Source: Lachnospiraceae bacterium (GTDB lineage Bacteria; Bacillota; Clostridia; Lachnospirales; Lachnospiraceae). Taken from it: DNA of 64,000 nt. The position numbers and the translations under genes were made by a program. The DNA lies in the NCBI GenBank assembly GCA_002892395.1, contig NBBL01000006.1, positions 145,894-209,893 of the forward strand. The letters run 5' to 3'. The notes beneath the pieces were generated by a model. The model made no database searches. It worked only from the letters and a program-made list of their open reading frames with translations, and was not told where the DNA came from. Below, piece after piece: positions 55,144 through 63,596 of this stretch (position 1 is its first letter; the number at the start of each line of letters is the position of its first letter).

Positions 55144-56829
55144 ATGAAATTGACTGCAAAAAGCAGCGCGGCCTGTATGCTCGCAGCATGCCTGGCTCTT
55201 TCTCTTCCCTCAGCGGCCTTTGCCGGAGTCGTGCGGGGCGCTAAGAGCGCCACCATAGAAAGTGGTTCCGCAGCTGCTGCTTCGGAGACTGCCTCAGAGA
55301 GCTCCATGACGCCGCCCGCCGAGGAGCATACCGCGTCGACGCCGAACGGCGCCCCGGAGATCGGGAGCGCCGCCGTTGAGATCGGAACATCCGGTGCTTC
55401 CGAAGCCCCGCAGAACACAGCCAACGCAGCCATGGCGGCGAAGCACCCGCTTCCGGGAACCAAGGAGCTGAACCAGAGTGCAAATACCGATCTGCGGGCG
55501 GCCTTCGAGAACGGCGGTTTTGATGCCTTGGGCACCGGCAATACACCGCCGGATCCGATTCTTGGTCAGGTTCAGATTGCAACCTACCAAATGCACGATG
55601 CTGCCGGAAACCGAATTAACTATACTGCGACCAACGATCCGGGCAAGGGACTTTTTAACCCCGGCGGCTTCTCCAAGTTTTACATGGTCCATTCCGGCGT
55701 GGCGCGGCTCTATTACCGCACCTATACGGACGCCCACGGCTGGAGCCCCTGGGCAACCTCGAAGGAACTCACCCCCTACAATGAAGACGGCTCCAAGGTA
55801 CAGGCGATTCAGATTCGGGCAAAGGGCTATGTCCATACCTTAAACGATCTCTACTACAAGGTCATGTTGAATGACGGAACGGTGCTGGACTGGGCCAAAA
55901 ATGGTCAGACAACAGGAACCATGGGAACGGACCGCTACATTGTGGGGCTCCGGGTGGGGTTCTGGCACAACACCGAAGCCTTCCCCTTCCCCACCGCCGC
56001 ACTCATGGCCGGGTGCACCTACGAAGGACCCTATGTGGATTTGAATTCCGGCGTCCGCTACTCCACTCATAACGGAGCGCCTTACACCGGCTGGGGGTTC
56101 CTTGACAACACTCAGTACTACTTCATCAACGGAGCGCCCGCCAGCGGCTGGCAGTACATCGGCGGTTACAAGTACTACTTCAATGCAGACGGAAGTGTGG
56201 TCACGGATCTGGAGCCGGTCATGGGGCTGCAGCCCGGTTACCAGATTAATTACAACAAGGCCACCCGCACAATGTACATTATGGCAAAGGACGGCGCAAA
56301 CGGATACATCATCCCGTTTAAGACCTTTAACTCAACCTGCGGCCCGGATACGCCCCTCGGCGATTACTCCACTTATGTGAAGTACAACGTCAAGTTTATG
56401 CACGATGACATCTATTGCAAATATCTGAGTCGGTTCTACAAGGGCTTTATCATCCACTCGATTTTGTATTACGGCTCAAATCTCAAGCTGGATGCCATCA
56501 CCTACAACTACATGGACGACGCCGCATCCGGCGGATGCATCCGCCTGCTGACCGGTGACTCCGCGTGGGTATACACCCATTGCCCGCTTCACACAAAAGT
56601 CCACATCTACGAGGATCCCTGGGACAAGGGCCCCATCGAAAAGAGTGCGATTGATATGCCGATTCCCCGTGAGCAGACCTGGGATCCGACTGACCCCTCC
56701 TCTGCGGAAGCAAGAGCCGCCCTTCAGGCCGCGGCGGCAGCGGAAAAAGCAAAAGCAGAGGCAGTCAAAGCGGGAACCGCCAAGCTCTCCGCAGAAGAAG
56801 CGCAGCTCGCTGCCGAGCTGGCGCGCTAA
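55144..56829 (+). CDS. Secreted L,D-transpeptidase with ChW-like and choline-binding-like repeats
   Basis: 561 residues. Signal peptide (about 1-28, ending AAFAG), a serine/alanine-rich spacer, then two ChW-like repeats, the clearer one LDWAKNGQTTGTMGTDRYIV. Two choline/cell-wall-binding-type repeats follow: GWGFLDNTQYYFINGAPASG and GWQYIGGYKYYFNADGS. The YkuD catalytic domain has His438 in FIIHSILYY and the nucleophile Cys465 in ASGGCIRLL. It makes 3-3 peptidoglycan cross-links or anchors proteins. The Ala/Glu-rich tail ends at TAA (56827), but the same frame stays open for 24 more helix-like codons. Confidence 0.92.
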   Translation: MKLTAKSSAACMLAACLALSLPSAAFAGVVRGAKSATIESGSAAAASETASESSMTPPAEEHTASTPNGAPEIGSAAVEIGTSGASEAPQNTANAAMAAKHPLPGTKELNQSANTDLRAAFENGGFDALGTGNTPPDPILGQVQIATYQMHDAAGNRINYTATNDPGKGLFNPGGFSKFYMVHSGVARLYYRTYTDAHGWSPWATSKELTPYNEDGSKVQAIQIRAKGYVHTLNDLYYKVMLNDGTVLDWAKNGQTTGTMGTDRYIVGLRVGFWHNTEAFPFPTAALMAGCTYEGPYVDLNSGVRYSTHNGAPYTGWGFLDNTQYYFINGAPASGWQYIGGYKYYFNADGSVVTDLEPVMGLQPGYQINYNKATRTMYIMAKDGANGYIIPFKTFNSTCGPDTPLGDYSTYVKYNVKFMHDDIYCKYLSRFYKGFIIHSILYYGSNLKLDAITYNYMDDAASGGCIRLLTGDSAWVYTHCPLHTKVHIYEDPWDKGPIEKSAIDMPIPREQTWDPTDPSSAEARAALQAAAAAEKAKAEAVKAGTAKLSAEEAQLAAELAR

Positions 56830-56924
56830 GCAGTGGCAGAAATCGAAGCGCTGATTCAAGCTGCGTACCGGTTGAATGCCGGGCAACGGCTCGGATCCGC
56901 ATAAGCAAACTATGATACAGGACA

Positions 56925-56964
56925 GGGGCTGTCGCACAGAGCAAATCCGTGCGCAGCCCTTTTT
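56925..56964 (+). terminator. Terminator after the L,D-transpeptidase gene
   Basis: GGGCTG-T-CGCAC pairs with GTGCG-CAGCCC (one bulged base) around AGAGCAAATCC, followed by TTTTT. Confidence 0.75.
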
Positions 56965-56978
56965 CAGCGGCAATCCCG

Positions 56979-57041
56979 CTTTCTTTTTCTTTTTCCTTTT
57001 TCTTTTTCCTTTTTTTCTTTTCTTTTTTTCTTTTCTTTTTT
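56979..57041. repeat. 63-base pure pyrimidine tract
   Basis: Only C and T on the plus strand, mostly T with single C or CC interruptions (TTTTTC-type units). It lies between the transpeptidase terminator and the polymerase gene, ending about 50 bases before the start codon. No obvious promoter was seen within it. Confidence 0.9.
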
Positions 57042-57094
57042 ATCTGTGCTATGATCCACTTGAATCCTGTGACAAAACAGAAGGGAGGGAGTCT

Positions 57095-58591
57095 ATGCGT
57101 CACTGTATTTTTCATGTTGATGTCAACTCGGCTTTTCTTTCCTTCAGCGCAGTCAAGCGCCTGAGAGAGAACCCCTCTGCCCTTGATCTCCGAACCGTCC
57201 CTTCCGCCGTCGGCGGAGATGTCAGCAAGCGGCACGGCGTCATCACAGCAAAATCTCTTCCGGCAAAGCGCTATGGTATACGCACCGGGGAGCCTGTTGT
57301 CTCCGCCTTAAAAAAATGTCCCGATCTGATTTTAATTCCATCCGACTTTTCCACCTACCGCAGTTATTCCAAAGCATTAATCCACCTGTTGCGACAGTTT
57401 TCCCCATTGGTGGAGCAAGCATCCATTGATGAAGCATATCTGGATATGGGAGTGCTCAACGCTCCGATTGACACAGCGGTGCAAATCAAGGATCAGATCC
57501 GGCGCCAGCTCGGCTTTACCGTCAACGTGGGAATTTCAACCAACAAATTACTGGCAAAGATGGCCAGTGATTTCGAAAAACCGGATCGCGTTCACACCCT
57601 CTGGCCGGAAGAGATTTCCGAAAAGCTCTGGCCGCTTCCTCTCTCCTCGCTGTACGGGTGTGGAAGAGCCAGCGCCTCCCGCCTTGCCTCCTACGGAATG
57701 CACACCATCGGGGATGCGGCAAATGCCGAATGTGGGATTCTACAATCCATTCTCGGAGAACGAGCCGGCTCCTGCCTCTGGGACAGTGCCAATGGCCGCG
57801 GGAGTGCGACAGTGACATCCGAACGAGAGGCCGCAAAAAGCTATTCCAACGAGCAAACTACGGTTCATGATATCCACCGGGAAAACTATGATCGAGATAT
57901 GCCCCCGCTGTTAAAGAGCTTGTCCCAACAGGTCGCCCGGCGCCTAAAACAAGCATCCGTACGGGCACTGACAATCGGTATCATTGTAAAAACCGGAACC
58001 TTCCGGCGCTTTACGCGACAGCTCACCCTGAATCAACCCACCAATGATCCCGCCAGGCTTTTCAGCGTCTGCGAGTCACTCATGAAGGAGCTGCTGTTTG
58101 GGGCAGACGGACTATTTCAAGAGAAACAGGTCGTACGGCTGGTGGGTGTCAGCGCACAGCACCTGGAAACGCCTGCCTTTGAGCAGCTCTCTCTTTTTGA
58201 CCTTCGTCCTCCGGAAAAAAGAAACACGGCGGGCAGCACACCGTCTGTCCTGCTGCCTTCCTCTCCGTCTGCTGCCCCGCCCTCTGTACCTTCCGCGGCC
58301 TCTGCTTCCTCCGCTTCCTCTGTTCCCTCCACTGCCCCTGTTTCCTCCGCTGCCCCTGTTTCCTCCGCTGCCCCTGTTTCCTCCGCTGCCCCTGTTTCCT
58401 CCGCTGCCCTCACTTCCTCCGCTGCCCCTGTTTCCTCCGCTGCCCTCACTTCCTCCGCGGCCTCTGCTCCCTCCGCTTCCTCTCTCACAAGCGATAAGGA
58501 GCAGCGCCTCAAGCAGATGCTGAAACAGCTGAATCTCCGCTACGGCGAGGGAATTGTGCAGCGCGGCACATCTTCCCATAAGCATCCGTGA
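57095..58591 (+). CDS. Y-family DNA polymerase (DinB/UmuC-like)
   Basis: 498 residues from the ATG at 57095 behind AGGGAGGG. Translesion polymerase. Catalytic carboxylates lie in HVDVNSAF (D9) and SIDEAYLD (D112, E113); LGFTVNVGISTNKLLAKMAS and DRVHTLWPEE are conserved. The clamp-binding motif QLSLF lies at residues 364-368. A Pro/Ser/Ala linker (about 376-465) follows, built in part from an 18-bp minisatellite, then a conserved tail KEQRLKQMLKQLNLRYGEGI. The linker length is unusual for the family and may vary between strains. Confidence 0.92.
   Translation: MRHCIFHVDVNSAFLSFSAVKRLRENPSALDLRTVPSAVGGDVSKRHGVITAKSLPAKRYGIRTGEPVVSALKKCPDLILIPSDFSTYRSYSKALIHLLRQFSPLVEQASIDEAYLDMGVLNAPIDTAVQIKDQIRRQLGFTVNVGISTNKLLAKMASDFEKPDRVHTLWPEEISEKLWPLPLSSLYGCGRASASRLASYGMHTIGDAANAECGILQSILGERAGSCLWDSANGRGSATVTSEREAAKSYSNEQTTVHDIHRENYDRDMPPLLKSLSQQVARRLKQASVRALTIGIIVKTGTFRRFTRQLTLNQPTNDPARLFSVCESLMKELLFGADGLFQEKQVVRLVGVSAQHLETPAFEQLSLFDLRPPEKRNTAGSTPSVLLPSSPSAAPPSVPSAASASSASSVPSTAPVSSAAPVSSAAPVSSAAPVSSAALTSSAAPVSSAALTSSAASAPSASSLTSDKEQRLKQMLKQLNLRYGEGIVQRGTSSHKHP
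58334..58459. repeat. 18-bp minisatellite inside the Y-family polymerase gene
   Basis: Seven tandem 18-base units starting at 58334. Units 1-4 are identical (GCCCCTGTTTCCTCCGCT), units 5 and 7 read GCCCTCACTTCCTCCGC with a varied end, and unit 6 returns to the first type. In frame it encodes APVSSA-type hexapeptides, so unit gain or loss keeps the reading frame. Confidence 0.95.
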
Positions 58592-58641
58592 CCGTTTCCT
58601 CTTCTGTTTCTTTTTCAAAATATATGGTATCCCGAAACGCT

Positions 58642-58653
58642 TGATGCTATAAT
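58642..58653 (+). promoter_or_regulatory. Extended -10 promoter for the ECF S-component gene
   Basis: TGCTATAAT within 58642-58653 gives an extended -10 box; the -35 region is poor. About 130 bases of leader follow, with two small hairpins (GCCGC...GCGGC near 58677-58699 and TGCGGA/TCCGCA near 58720-58737). I could not match them to a known riboswitch class. Confidence 0.45.
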
Positions 58654-58785
58654 GCACAGGTAACTCTGTCTCAATCGCCGCACCGTCTTCGGGCGGCAGA
58701 AAGAGACCTTCTCATCAATGCGGATTTTGTTCCGCAATTTCACGTTTCGTCATAGCCGCACTGCGGAGTGACAGAAAGGATAACT

Positions 58786-59445
58786 ATGAGTAAACAACGT
58801 TTTAATGCAGGCTTTATTGCCGAAATGGGGCTTTTAATTGCTATTGAGCTCGTCATGAAGCTCACCGGTCTCGGCAGCGTCCCAGTCGGTCCCCTCTACA
58901 TGTCATTTCTGACCGTTCCGATTGCCATTGCCGCCATGCTTTTAGGCCCCACTGCAGGCGCCATTACAGGCGCTGTCTTCGGGATTGTAAGCTTCTATGA
59001 TGCTGTTACGGGCGTATCGGTCATGACCGGCACATTCTTCCAGATTGATCCCGTTCGCACCTTTGTTCTCTGCATCGGTACGCGGATTCTGATGGGCTTT
59101 CTGGTGGGCGTTCTCTTCCGCCTGTTTCGTCTGATCGACAGGAAACGAATTGCCTGCTATCTTCTTGGTTCCATCTCGGCGCCTCTTCTGAATACCCTCC
59201 TGTTCATGGGCTACATTGTTCTCGTATTCTACCGAACCGATTACATTCAGGGTCTGGTGGAGAAACTTGGTGCTGCGAATCCGGTTGCCTTTGTCGCCAT
59301 GCTGGTGGGCGCCCAGGGAATGATTGAGGCAGTTGTCTGCGGCATCGCCGGAACGGTCATAGCCAAAACTCTGGTCTCTGTTCTCCCGAACCACAAAGAA
59401 AGGAAGAATTCCCCGCGGGAAGAAGCCCGCACGGCCGGACAGTAA
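58786..59445 (+). CDS. ECF transporter S component
   Basis: 219 residues from the ATG at 58786 (AAAGGA upstream; a GTG at 58768 is less likely). About six hydrophobic helices. GSVPVGPLYMSFLTVPIAIA and AAMLLGPTAGAITGAVFGIV are typical of the vitamin-binding S subunits of energy-coupling-factor transporters. The shared EcfA/EcfT module is not in the window. The vitamin cannot be named from sequence; pantothenate-like and other specificities are possible. The C-terminal tail is charged (KERKNSPREEARTAGQ). Confidence 0.85.
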   Translation: MSKQRFNAGFIAEMGLLIAIELVMKLTGLGSVPVGPLYMSFLTVPIAIAAMLLGPTAGAITGAVFGIVSFYDAVTGVSVMTGTFFQIDPVRTFVLCIGTRILMGFLVGVLFRLFRLIDRKRIACYLLGSISAPLLNTLLFMGYIVLVFYRTDYIQGLVEKLGAANPVAFVAMLVGAQGMIEAVVCGIAGTVIAKTLVSVLPNHKERKNSPREEARTAGQ

Positions 59446-59566
59446 CGCGGTGCGGACCGAGTAAATTTGTCCTTCAAACAAGAACCGCAGCACATGCCAA
59501 ACAGCAACATCCGAAAAGCAGCAGCATGCAACAAACAGCTGCATTCGCCTGAAAATAAACGATTCC

Positions 59567-59610
59567 GAAAGGGAGCGGGAGAATTCTTTCAAATTCTCCC
59601 GCTCCCTTCC
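59567..59610. terminator. Long hairpin between convergent ECF S-component and tex genes
   Basis: AAGGGAGCGGGAGAATT pairs perfectly over 17 bases with AATTCTCCCGCTCCCTT around a 6-base loop. T-runs are weak on both sides. Its place between two convergent gene ends supports a bidirectional terminator role. Confidence 0.65.
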
Positions 59611-59614
59611 CAAT

Positions 59615-61765
59615 TCAATCCAAAATCATGGAAAGACCAATCCGTTTTTTTGAAAGGTCCACATCCACCACCTGTACTTCCACCACATCGCCGACACTCA
59701 CCACTTCAAGCGGATGCTTCACAAACCGTTTTTTTGACATGCGGGAAACATGGACCAAACCGTCCTGATGCACTCCGATGTCGACAAACGCCCCAAAATC
59801 AATGACATTCCGCACTGTTCCCATCAGTCGCATCCCGGGAACCAAATCCTCCATTCCCATCACCTCACGCTTCAAAATCGGCTTCGGCATCTCCTCCCGG
59901 GGATCCCGCCCTGCCGTCGTGAGCTCCTTCATCACACTCCGAACCGTAAGCGCACCGACAGACCATTCCGCTGCACAGTCCGCAATCCATGCGTCAGACA
60001 CCCCTGTGTCCAGCGGGCCACTGCGAAGAGTCTCCTTACTCAGCTTCAGCTTTTTTAAAATTTCTTCTGCAATTTGATAACTCTCCGGATGCACGCCGGT
60101 TCCGTCCAGCGGGTCATCGGCCCCGCTGATCCGCAGGAATCCTGCGCATTGCTCAAACGCCTTCGGTCCAAGCTTCGGCACCTGTAAAAGCTGCTGTCTG
60201 CTGACAAATTTCCCATTTTTCTCCCGATAAAGAATAATGTTTTTCGCCGTTGTCCTGGTAATGCCAGAAACATACCGGAGAAGCGGCGCAGAGGCTGTAT
60301 TCAGGTCTACTCCCACCGCGTTGACGCAATCCTCCACCACGGCTCCCAGCACCTCTCCCAGCTTTTTCTGTTCCATATCGTGCTGATATTGACCGACGCC
60401 AATGGATTTCGGATCAATTTTTACCAGCTCCGCCAAGGGATCCTGAACACGCCGGGCAATGGATGCAGCGCTTCGCTGTCCCACATCAAACTCAGGAAAC
60501 TCCTCTGTCGCAAGCTCGCTGGCCGAGTACACCGATGCACCTGCTTCGTTTGTGATGACATAGGAGACGGGATCCGGAATCTCTTTTAAAAGCGCTGCAA
60601 GAAACTGCTCCGACTCTCTGGAAGCAGTTCCGTTTCCAATGGATATCAGTGTGACATGATGCGCTCGGATCAGTTCTTTTATCGTTTCCGCTGCCTCCCG
60701 CTGTTTCCTCTCATTGGTGGGAGCCGTCGGAAAAATGACTGCCGTGTCCAGCACCTTTCCGGTGGGATCCACCACCGCCAGCTTACAGCCGGTTCGAAAC
60801 GCCGGGTCCCACCCCAGAACCACCTCCCCTACAATCGGCGGTTGCATAAGAAGCTGGTGCAGATTTCTTCGAAAAACCTGAATTGCCCCGTCCTCTGCCA
60901 TCTCCGTGAGCTGCTTTCTCAGCTCCCTCTCGACTGCCGGGGCAATAAGGCGGGTGTAGCTGTCTTCTATGGCTCTCTCCATCGCCTCTCGCGTCGCAGC
61001 GCTGCTTCCCCGTATCAGACGACTCTTTAAGCAACGAAGAATTTCCTCCTCCGGAGCCTCAATTTTGACCTTCAGAAATTTTTCCTTCTCCCCGCGGTTC
61101 AGCGCGAGCACACGATATCCTGCCGCCTTCTCATAGGGTTCCCGAAAGTGATAGTAGGTTTCATATACCGATGTTTCCTCCGGATTCTTCCCCTCCGATA
61201 CGAGGTATCCCGATTTGCGTGTCACGCTCCGGACATAGGACCGGACAGCCGAAGCCTCCGAAAAACGCTCCGCAAGGATATCACAAGCACCTGCAATTGC
61301 ATCCTCCAAAGAACACACGCCCTTTTCCTCCGAGAGGAAGGAACCTGCCTCCTCCTCCAGCGTCTTTTCTGTCCGCTGCTCCCATATGATGTCTGCAAGA
61401 CCGGAGAGCCCCTTCTCCGCCGCGATGGTGGCGCGAGTCGTCCGCTTAGGTCGATACGGAAGATAGAGATCCTCCAGCGATACGGCGCTGTCTGCCTCCA
61501 TAATACGCTTCTTCAGCGCCTCCGTCAGTTTTCCCTGCTCCTCAATCGATGACAGGATCCGCTCTCTCCTCTCCTCCAAATTTCTGAGTGAGCGAAGTCG
61601 TATGTCCAGGAGTCGAAGCTGCTCGTCGTTCAATCCTCCTGTCGCCTCTTTTCGGTAGCGGGCGATAAAGGGTATGGTGCTCCCTTGATCGATCAATGCT
61701 ACCACTGTATCTACCTGGGTTTTCCTGATTTGAAGTTCCTCTGCTATTTTTTGATGAATATCCAC
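59615..61765 (-). CDS. tex: Tex family RNA-binding transcription accessory protein
   Basis: 716 residues from a GTG at 61765, chosen because AGGAGGG lies 5 bases upstream and the product then begins MDIHQKIAEELQIRKTQVDT, as Tex does. N-terminal Tex domain with GSTIPFIARYRKEATGGLND; YqgF-like RNase H fold with VVLGWDPAFRTGCKLAVVDP; helix-hairpin-helix region with ELVKIDPKSIGVGQYQHD and NTASAPLL; C-terminal S1 domain with GAFVDIGVHQDGLVHVS. Conserved, acts on RNA and transcription in the cytoplasm. Confidence 0.96.
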   Translation of the reverse strand: MDIHQKIAEELQIRKTQVDTVVALIDQGSTIPFIARYRKEATGGLNDEQLRLLDIRLRSLRNLEERRERILSSIEEQGKLTEALKKRIMEADSAVSLEDLYLPYRPKRTTRATIAAEKGLSGLADIIWEQRTEKTLEEEAGSFLSEEKGVCSLEDAIAGACDILAERFSEASAVRSYVRSVTRKSGYLVSEGKNPEETSVYETYYHFREPYEKAAGYRVLALNRGEKEKFLKVKIEAPEEEILRCLKSRLIRGSSAATREAMERAIEDSYTRLIAPAVERELRKQLTEMAEDGAIQVFRRNLHQLLMQPPIVGEVVLGWDPAFRTGCKLAVVDPTGKVLDTAVIFPTAPTNERKQREAAETIKELIRAHHVTLISIGNGTASRESEQFLAALLKEIPDPVSYVITNEAGASVYSASELATEEFPEFDVGQRSAASIARRVQDPLAELVKIDPKSIGVGQYQHDMEQKKLGEVLGAVVEDCVNAVGVDLNTASAPLLRYVSGITRTTAKNIILYREKNGKFVSRQQLLQVPKLGPKAFEQCAGFLRISGADDPLDGTGVHPESYQIAEEILKKLKLSKETLRSGPLDTGVSDAWIADCAAEWSVGALTVRSVMKELTTAGRDPREEMPKPILKREVMGMEDLVPGMRLMGTVRNVIDFGAFVDIGVHQDGLVHVSRMSKKRFVKHPLEVVSVGDVVEVQVVDVDLSKKRIGLSMILD

Positions 61766-61848
61766 GGATGCCCTCCTGATTTCAACATGATGCGTCCCTA
61801 TTTTAGCGAAAGAATGCCGGGTTGAAAAGTCAAATCTCATCCCCGCTG

Positions 61849-61877
61849 TTGCTTTATGCCACAGAATATTTTACACT
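61849..61877 (+). promoter_or_regulatory. Candidate promoter for the PurF-like gene
   Basis: TTGCTT (61849-61854), a 17-base spacer and TACACT (61872-61877), then AAGGGGG before the ATG at 61924. Confidence 0.45.
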
Positions 61878-61923
61878 TGATACGACATAAAAGTCTGCCT
61901 AAGCAGAAAGAAAAGGGGGATCA

Positions 61924-63339
61924 ATGGGCGGAATATTCGCTTCAGCACTGAAGGAAGACTGTGTCTTCGATTTATTTTTCGGAACCGATTATCACTCCCA
62001 TCTCGGCACCAGAAGAGCCGGTATGGCCGTATACGGAAAAGGAGGATTTAACCGGGCGATTCATAACATTGAAAACAGTCCGTTTCGCACAAAGTTTGCC
62101 GACGATGTAAAGCAGATGGAGGGATGTCTTGGGATCGGCTGTATTTCCGATTATGAACCGCAGCCGCTGATTGTCCGATCTCACCACGGAACCTACGCGA
62201 TCACCACGGTCGGCAGAATCAACAATCTCAACGTGCTGGCCGATCGGATCCTGGAGCGGGGCGGAAGACAGTTTATGGAAATGAGCGGCGGCTCCATCAA
62301 TGCCACCGAGCTGGTGGCCTCTCTGATCAACGAAAAGGAAAATCTGATCGAAGGAATCCGCTACGCACAGGAAATGATCGATGGCTCGATGACCCTGATG
62401 CTCCTGACTCCCCAGGGGATCTATCTCTCCCGCGATAAGTTAGGACGAACCCCCATCATGATTGGTCGAAAAGAAGAGGGCTTCTGCGCCTCCTTTGAAT
62501 CCTTCGCCTATCTGAATCTCGGGTACCAGGATTTTCGTCAGCTGGGTCCCGGAGAAATTGCAGTCATGACGCCCGATGGTGTGAGCACGCTCTCGGCCCC
62601 CGGAAATACCATGCGCATCTGTACCTTTCTCTGGGTCTACTACGGCTACCCTTCCTCCGGCTACGAGGGCGTTTCCGTCGAAGCCATGCGCGTCCGCTGC
62701 GGTCAGTTACTGGCCCGGCGGGATCAAATGACCCGGACGGATATTGACAGTGTGGCAGGCGTCCCGGACTCCGGAACTGCACATGCAGTCGGTTATGCCA
62801 ATGAATCCGGCATCCCGTTTTCACGTCCCTTTATCAAGTATACGCCGACCTGGCCCCGCTCCTTTATGCCCACCCTTCAAAAAAAGCGGGATCTGATCGC
62901 GAAAATGAAACTGATTCCGGTTCATGAGCTGATTCACGGACAGCGCCTTCTTTTGATTGACGATTCCATTGTGCGCGGCACACAGCTGCGGGAAACCACC
63001 GAGTTTCTTTACCGAAGCGGAGCAAAGGAGGTACACGTCCGCCCCGCATGTCCCCCGATCATGTTCGGATGTAAATACATTAATTTTTCTCGATCCACCT
63101 CTGAAATGGAGCTCATCTCCCGCCGAAAAATACGAGAGCTGGAGGGAGAGAATGTCTCCCGCGAAATTTTATATGAGTATGCAAACCCGGATTCCGAACG
63201 CTATCAGCGCATGCTGGAAGCAATCTGTGCCGAGCTGGGTTTTACCAGTCTTCGCTATAACCGTCTTGATGATATGCTGAATGCTGTAGGGCTTCCTCAA
63301 GAGCAGCTCTGTACCTACTGCTGGAATGGACGGGAATAA
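61924..63339 (+). CDS. Amidophosphoribosyltransferase-like protein lacking the catalytic cysteine
   Basis: 471 residues with the PurF architecture: N-terminal glutaminase-like domain, C-terminal phosphoribosyltransferase domain with the PRPP loop LLLIDDSIVRGTQ (D346, D347). The N-terminus is MGGIFAS where PurF has MCGI..., so the nucleophile cysteine is glycine. The flexible PRPP-closing loop (KNRYxGRTFI in PurF) reads KYTPTWPRSFM, and ARPDS reads GYPSS. Cysteines matching the iron-sulfur ligands of B. subtilis-type PurF seem kept (ICTF, FGCKY, CTYC at the end). Probably not a normal glutamine-dependent PurF. Confidence 0.88.
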   Translation: MGGIFASALKEDCVFDLFFGTDYHSHLGTRRAGMAVYGKGGFNRAIHNIENSPFRTKFADDVKQMEGCLGIGCISDYEPQPLIVRSHHGTYAITTVGRINNLNVLADRILERGGRQFMEMSGGSINATELVASLINEKENLIEGIRYAQEMIDGSMTLMLLTPQGIYLSRDKLGRTPIMIGRKEEGFCASFESFAYLNLGYQDFRQLGPGEIAVMTPDGVSTLSAPGNTMRICTFLWVYYGYPSSGYEGVSVEAMRVRCGQLLARRDQMTRTDIDSVAGVPDSGTAHAVGYANESGIPFSRPFIKYTPTWPRSFMPTLQKKRDLIAKMKLIPVHELIHGQRLLLIDDSIVRGTQLRETTEFLYRSGAKEVHVRPACPPIMFGCKYINFSRSTSEMELISRRKIRELEGENVSREILYEYANPDSERYQRMLEAICAELGFTSLRYNRLDDMLNAVGLPQEQLCTYCWNGRE

Positions 63340-63362
63340 TGAGAACAAGCCCTATCGACAGG

Positions 63363-63432
63363 TCATAACCACGTATAAAACAGATCATAATCACGTATAA
63401 ATGGGAGGAGGCCGGATGGAATCCATCCGGCC
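63363..63432. repeat. Direct repeats and hairpin after the PurF-like gene
   Basis: TCATAACCACGTATAAA (63363-63379) and TCATAATCACGTATAAA (63385-63401) are 17-base direct repeats with one mismatch, 22 bases apart. They are followed by a perfect 10-bp hairpin GGCCGGATGG-AAT-CCATCCGGCC (63410-63432). The hairpin lacks a T-run but may end the PurF-like transcript. The role of the direct repeats is unknown. Confidence 0.7.
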
Positions 63433-63563
63433 GAAGTATATGAAAAAGTATTCGCCGCGCTCGCTCTAAGCGCTATCTTGACTGTACAAAAAATATTTGT
63501 TTTTTTCGTGTCCTCTCCGTAAATATTTTTTGAATGAACGATGAAGATTGGAATCAATTGAAA

Positions 63564-63594
63564 TAAAAAAACGGCCGTCTAAGCCGTTTTTTTT
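63564..63594 (-). terminator. Terminator of the rRNA/tRNA operon
   Basis: ACGGC-CGTCTAA-GCCGT flanked by an A-run and a T-run, starting 2 bases after the tRNA-Cys end on the minus strand. By symmetry it could also stop plus-strand transcription. Confidence 0.85.
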
Positions 63595-63596
63595 CG

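Noticed and set aside
58334..58459. CRISPR or mobile-element repeat in the polymerase gene
   Set aside because: The units are in-frame coding minisatellite copies without spacers or flanking duplications.
58112..58657. Minus-strand glycine/serine-rich frame opposite the polymerase linker
   Set aside because: The regular protein is an antisense reading of the 18-bp repeat, with no ribosome site or independent evidence.
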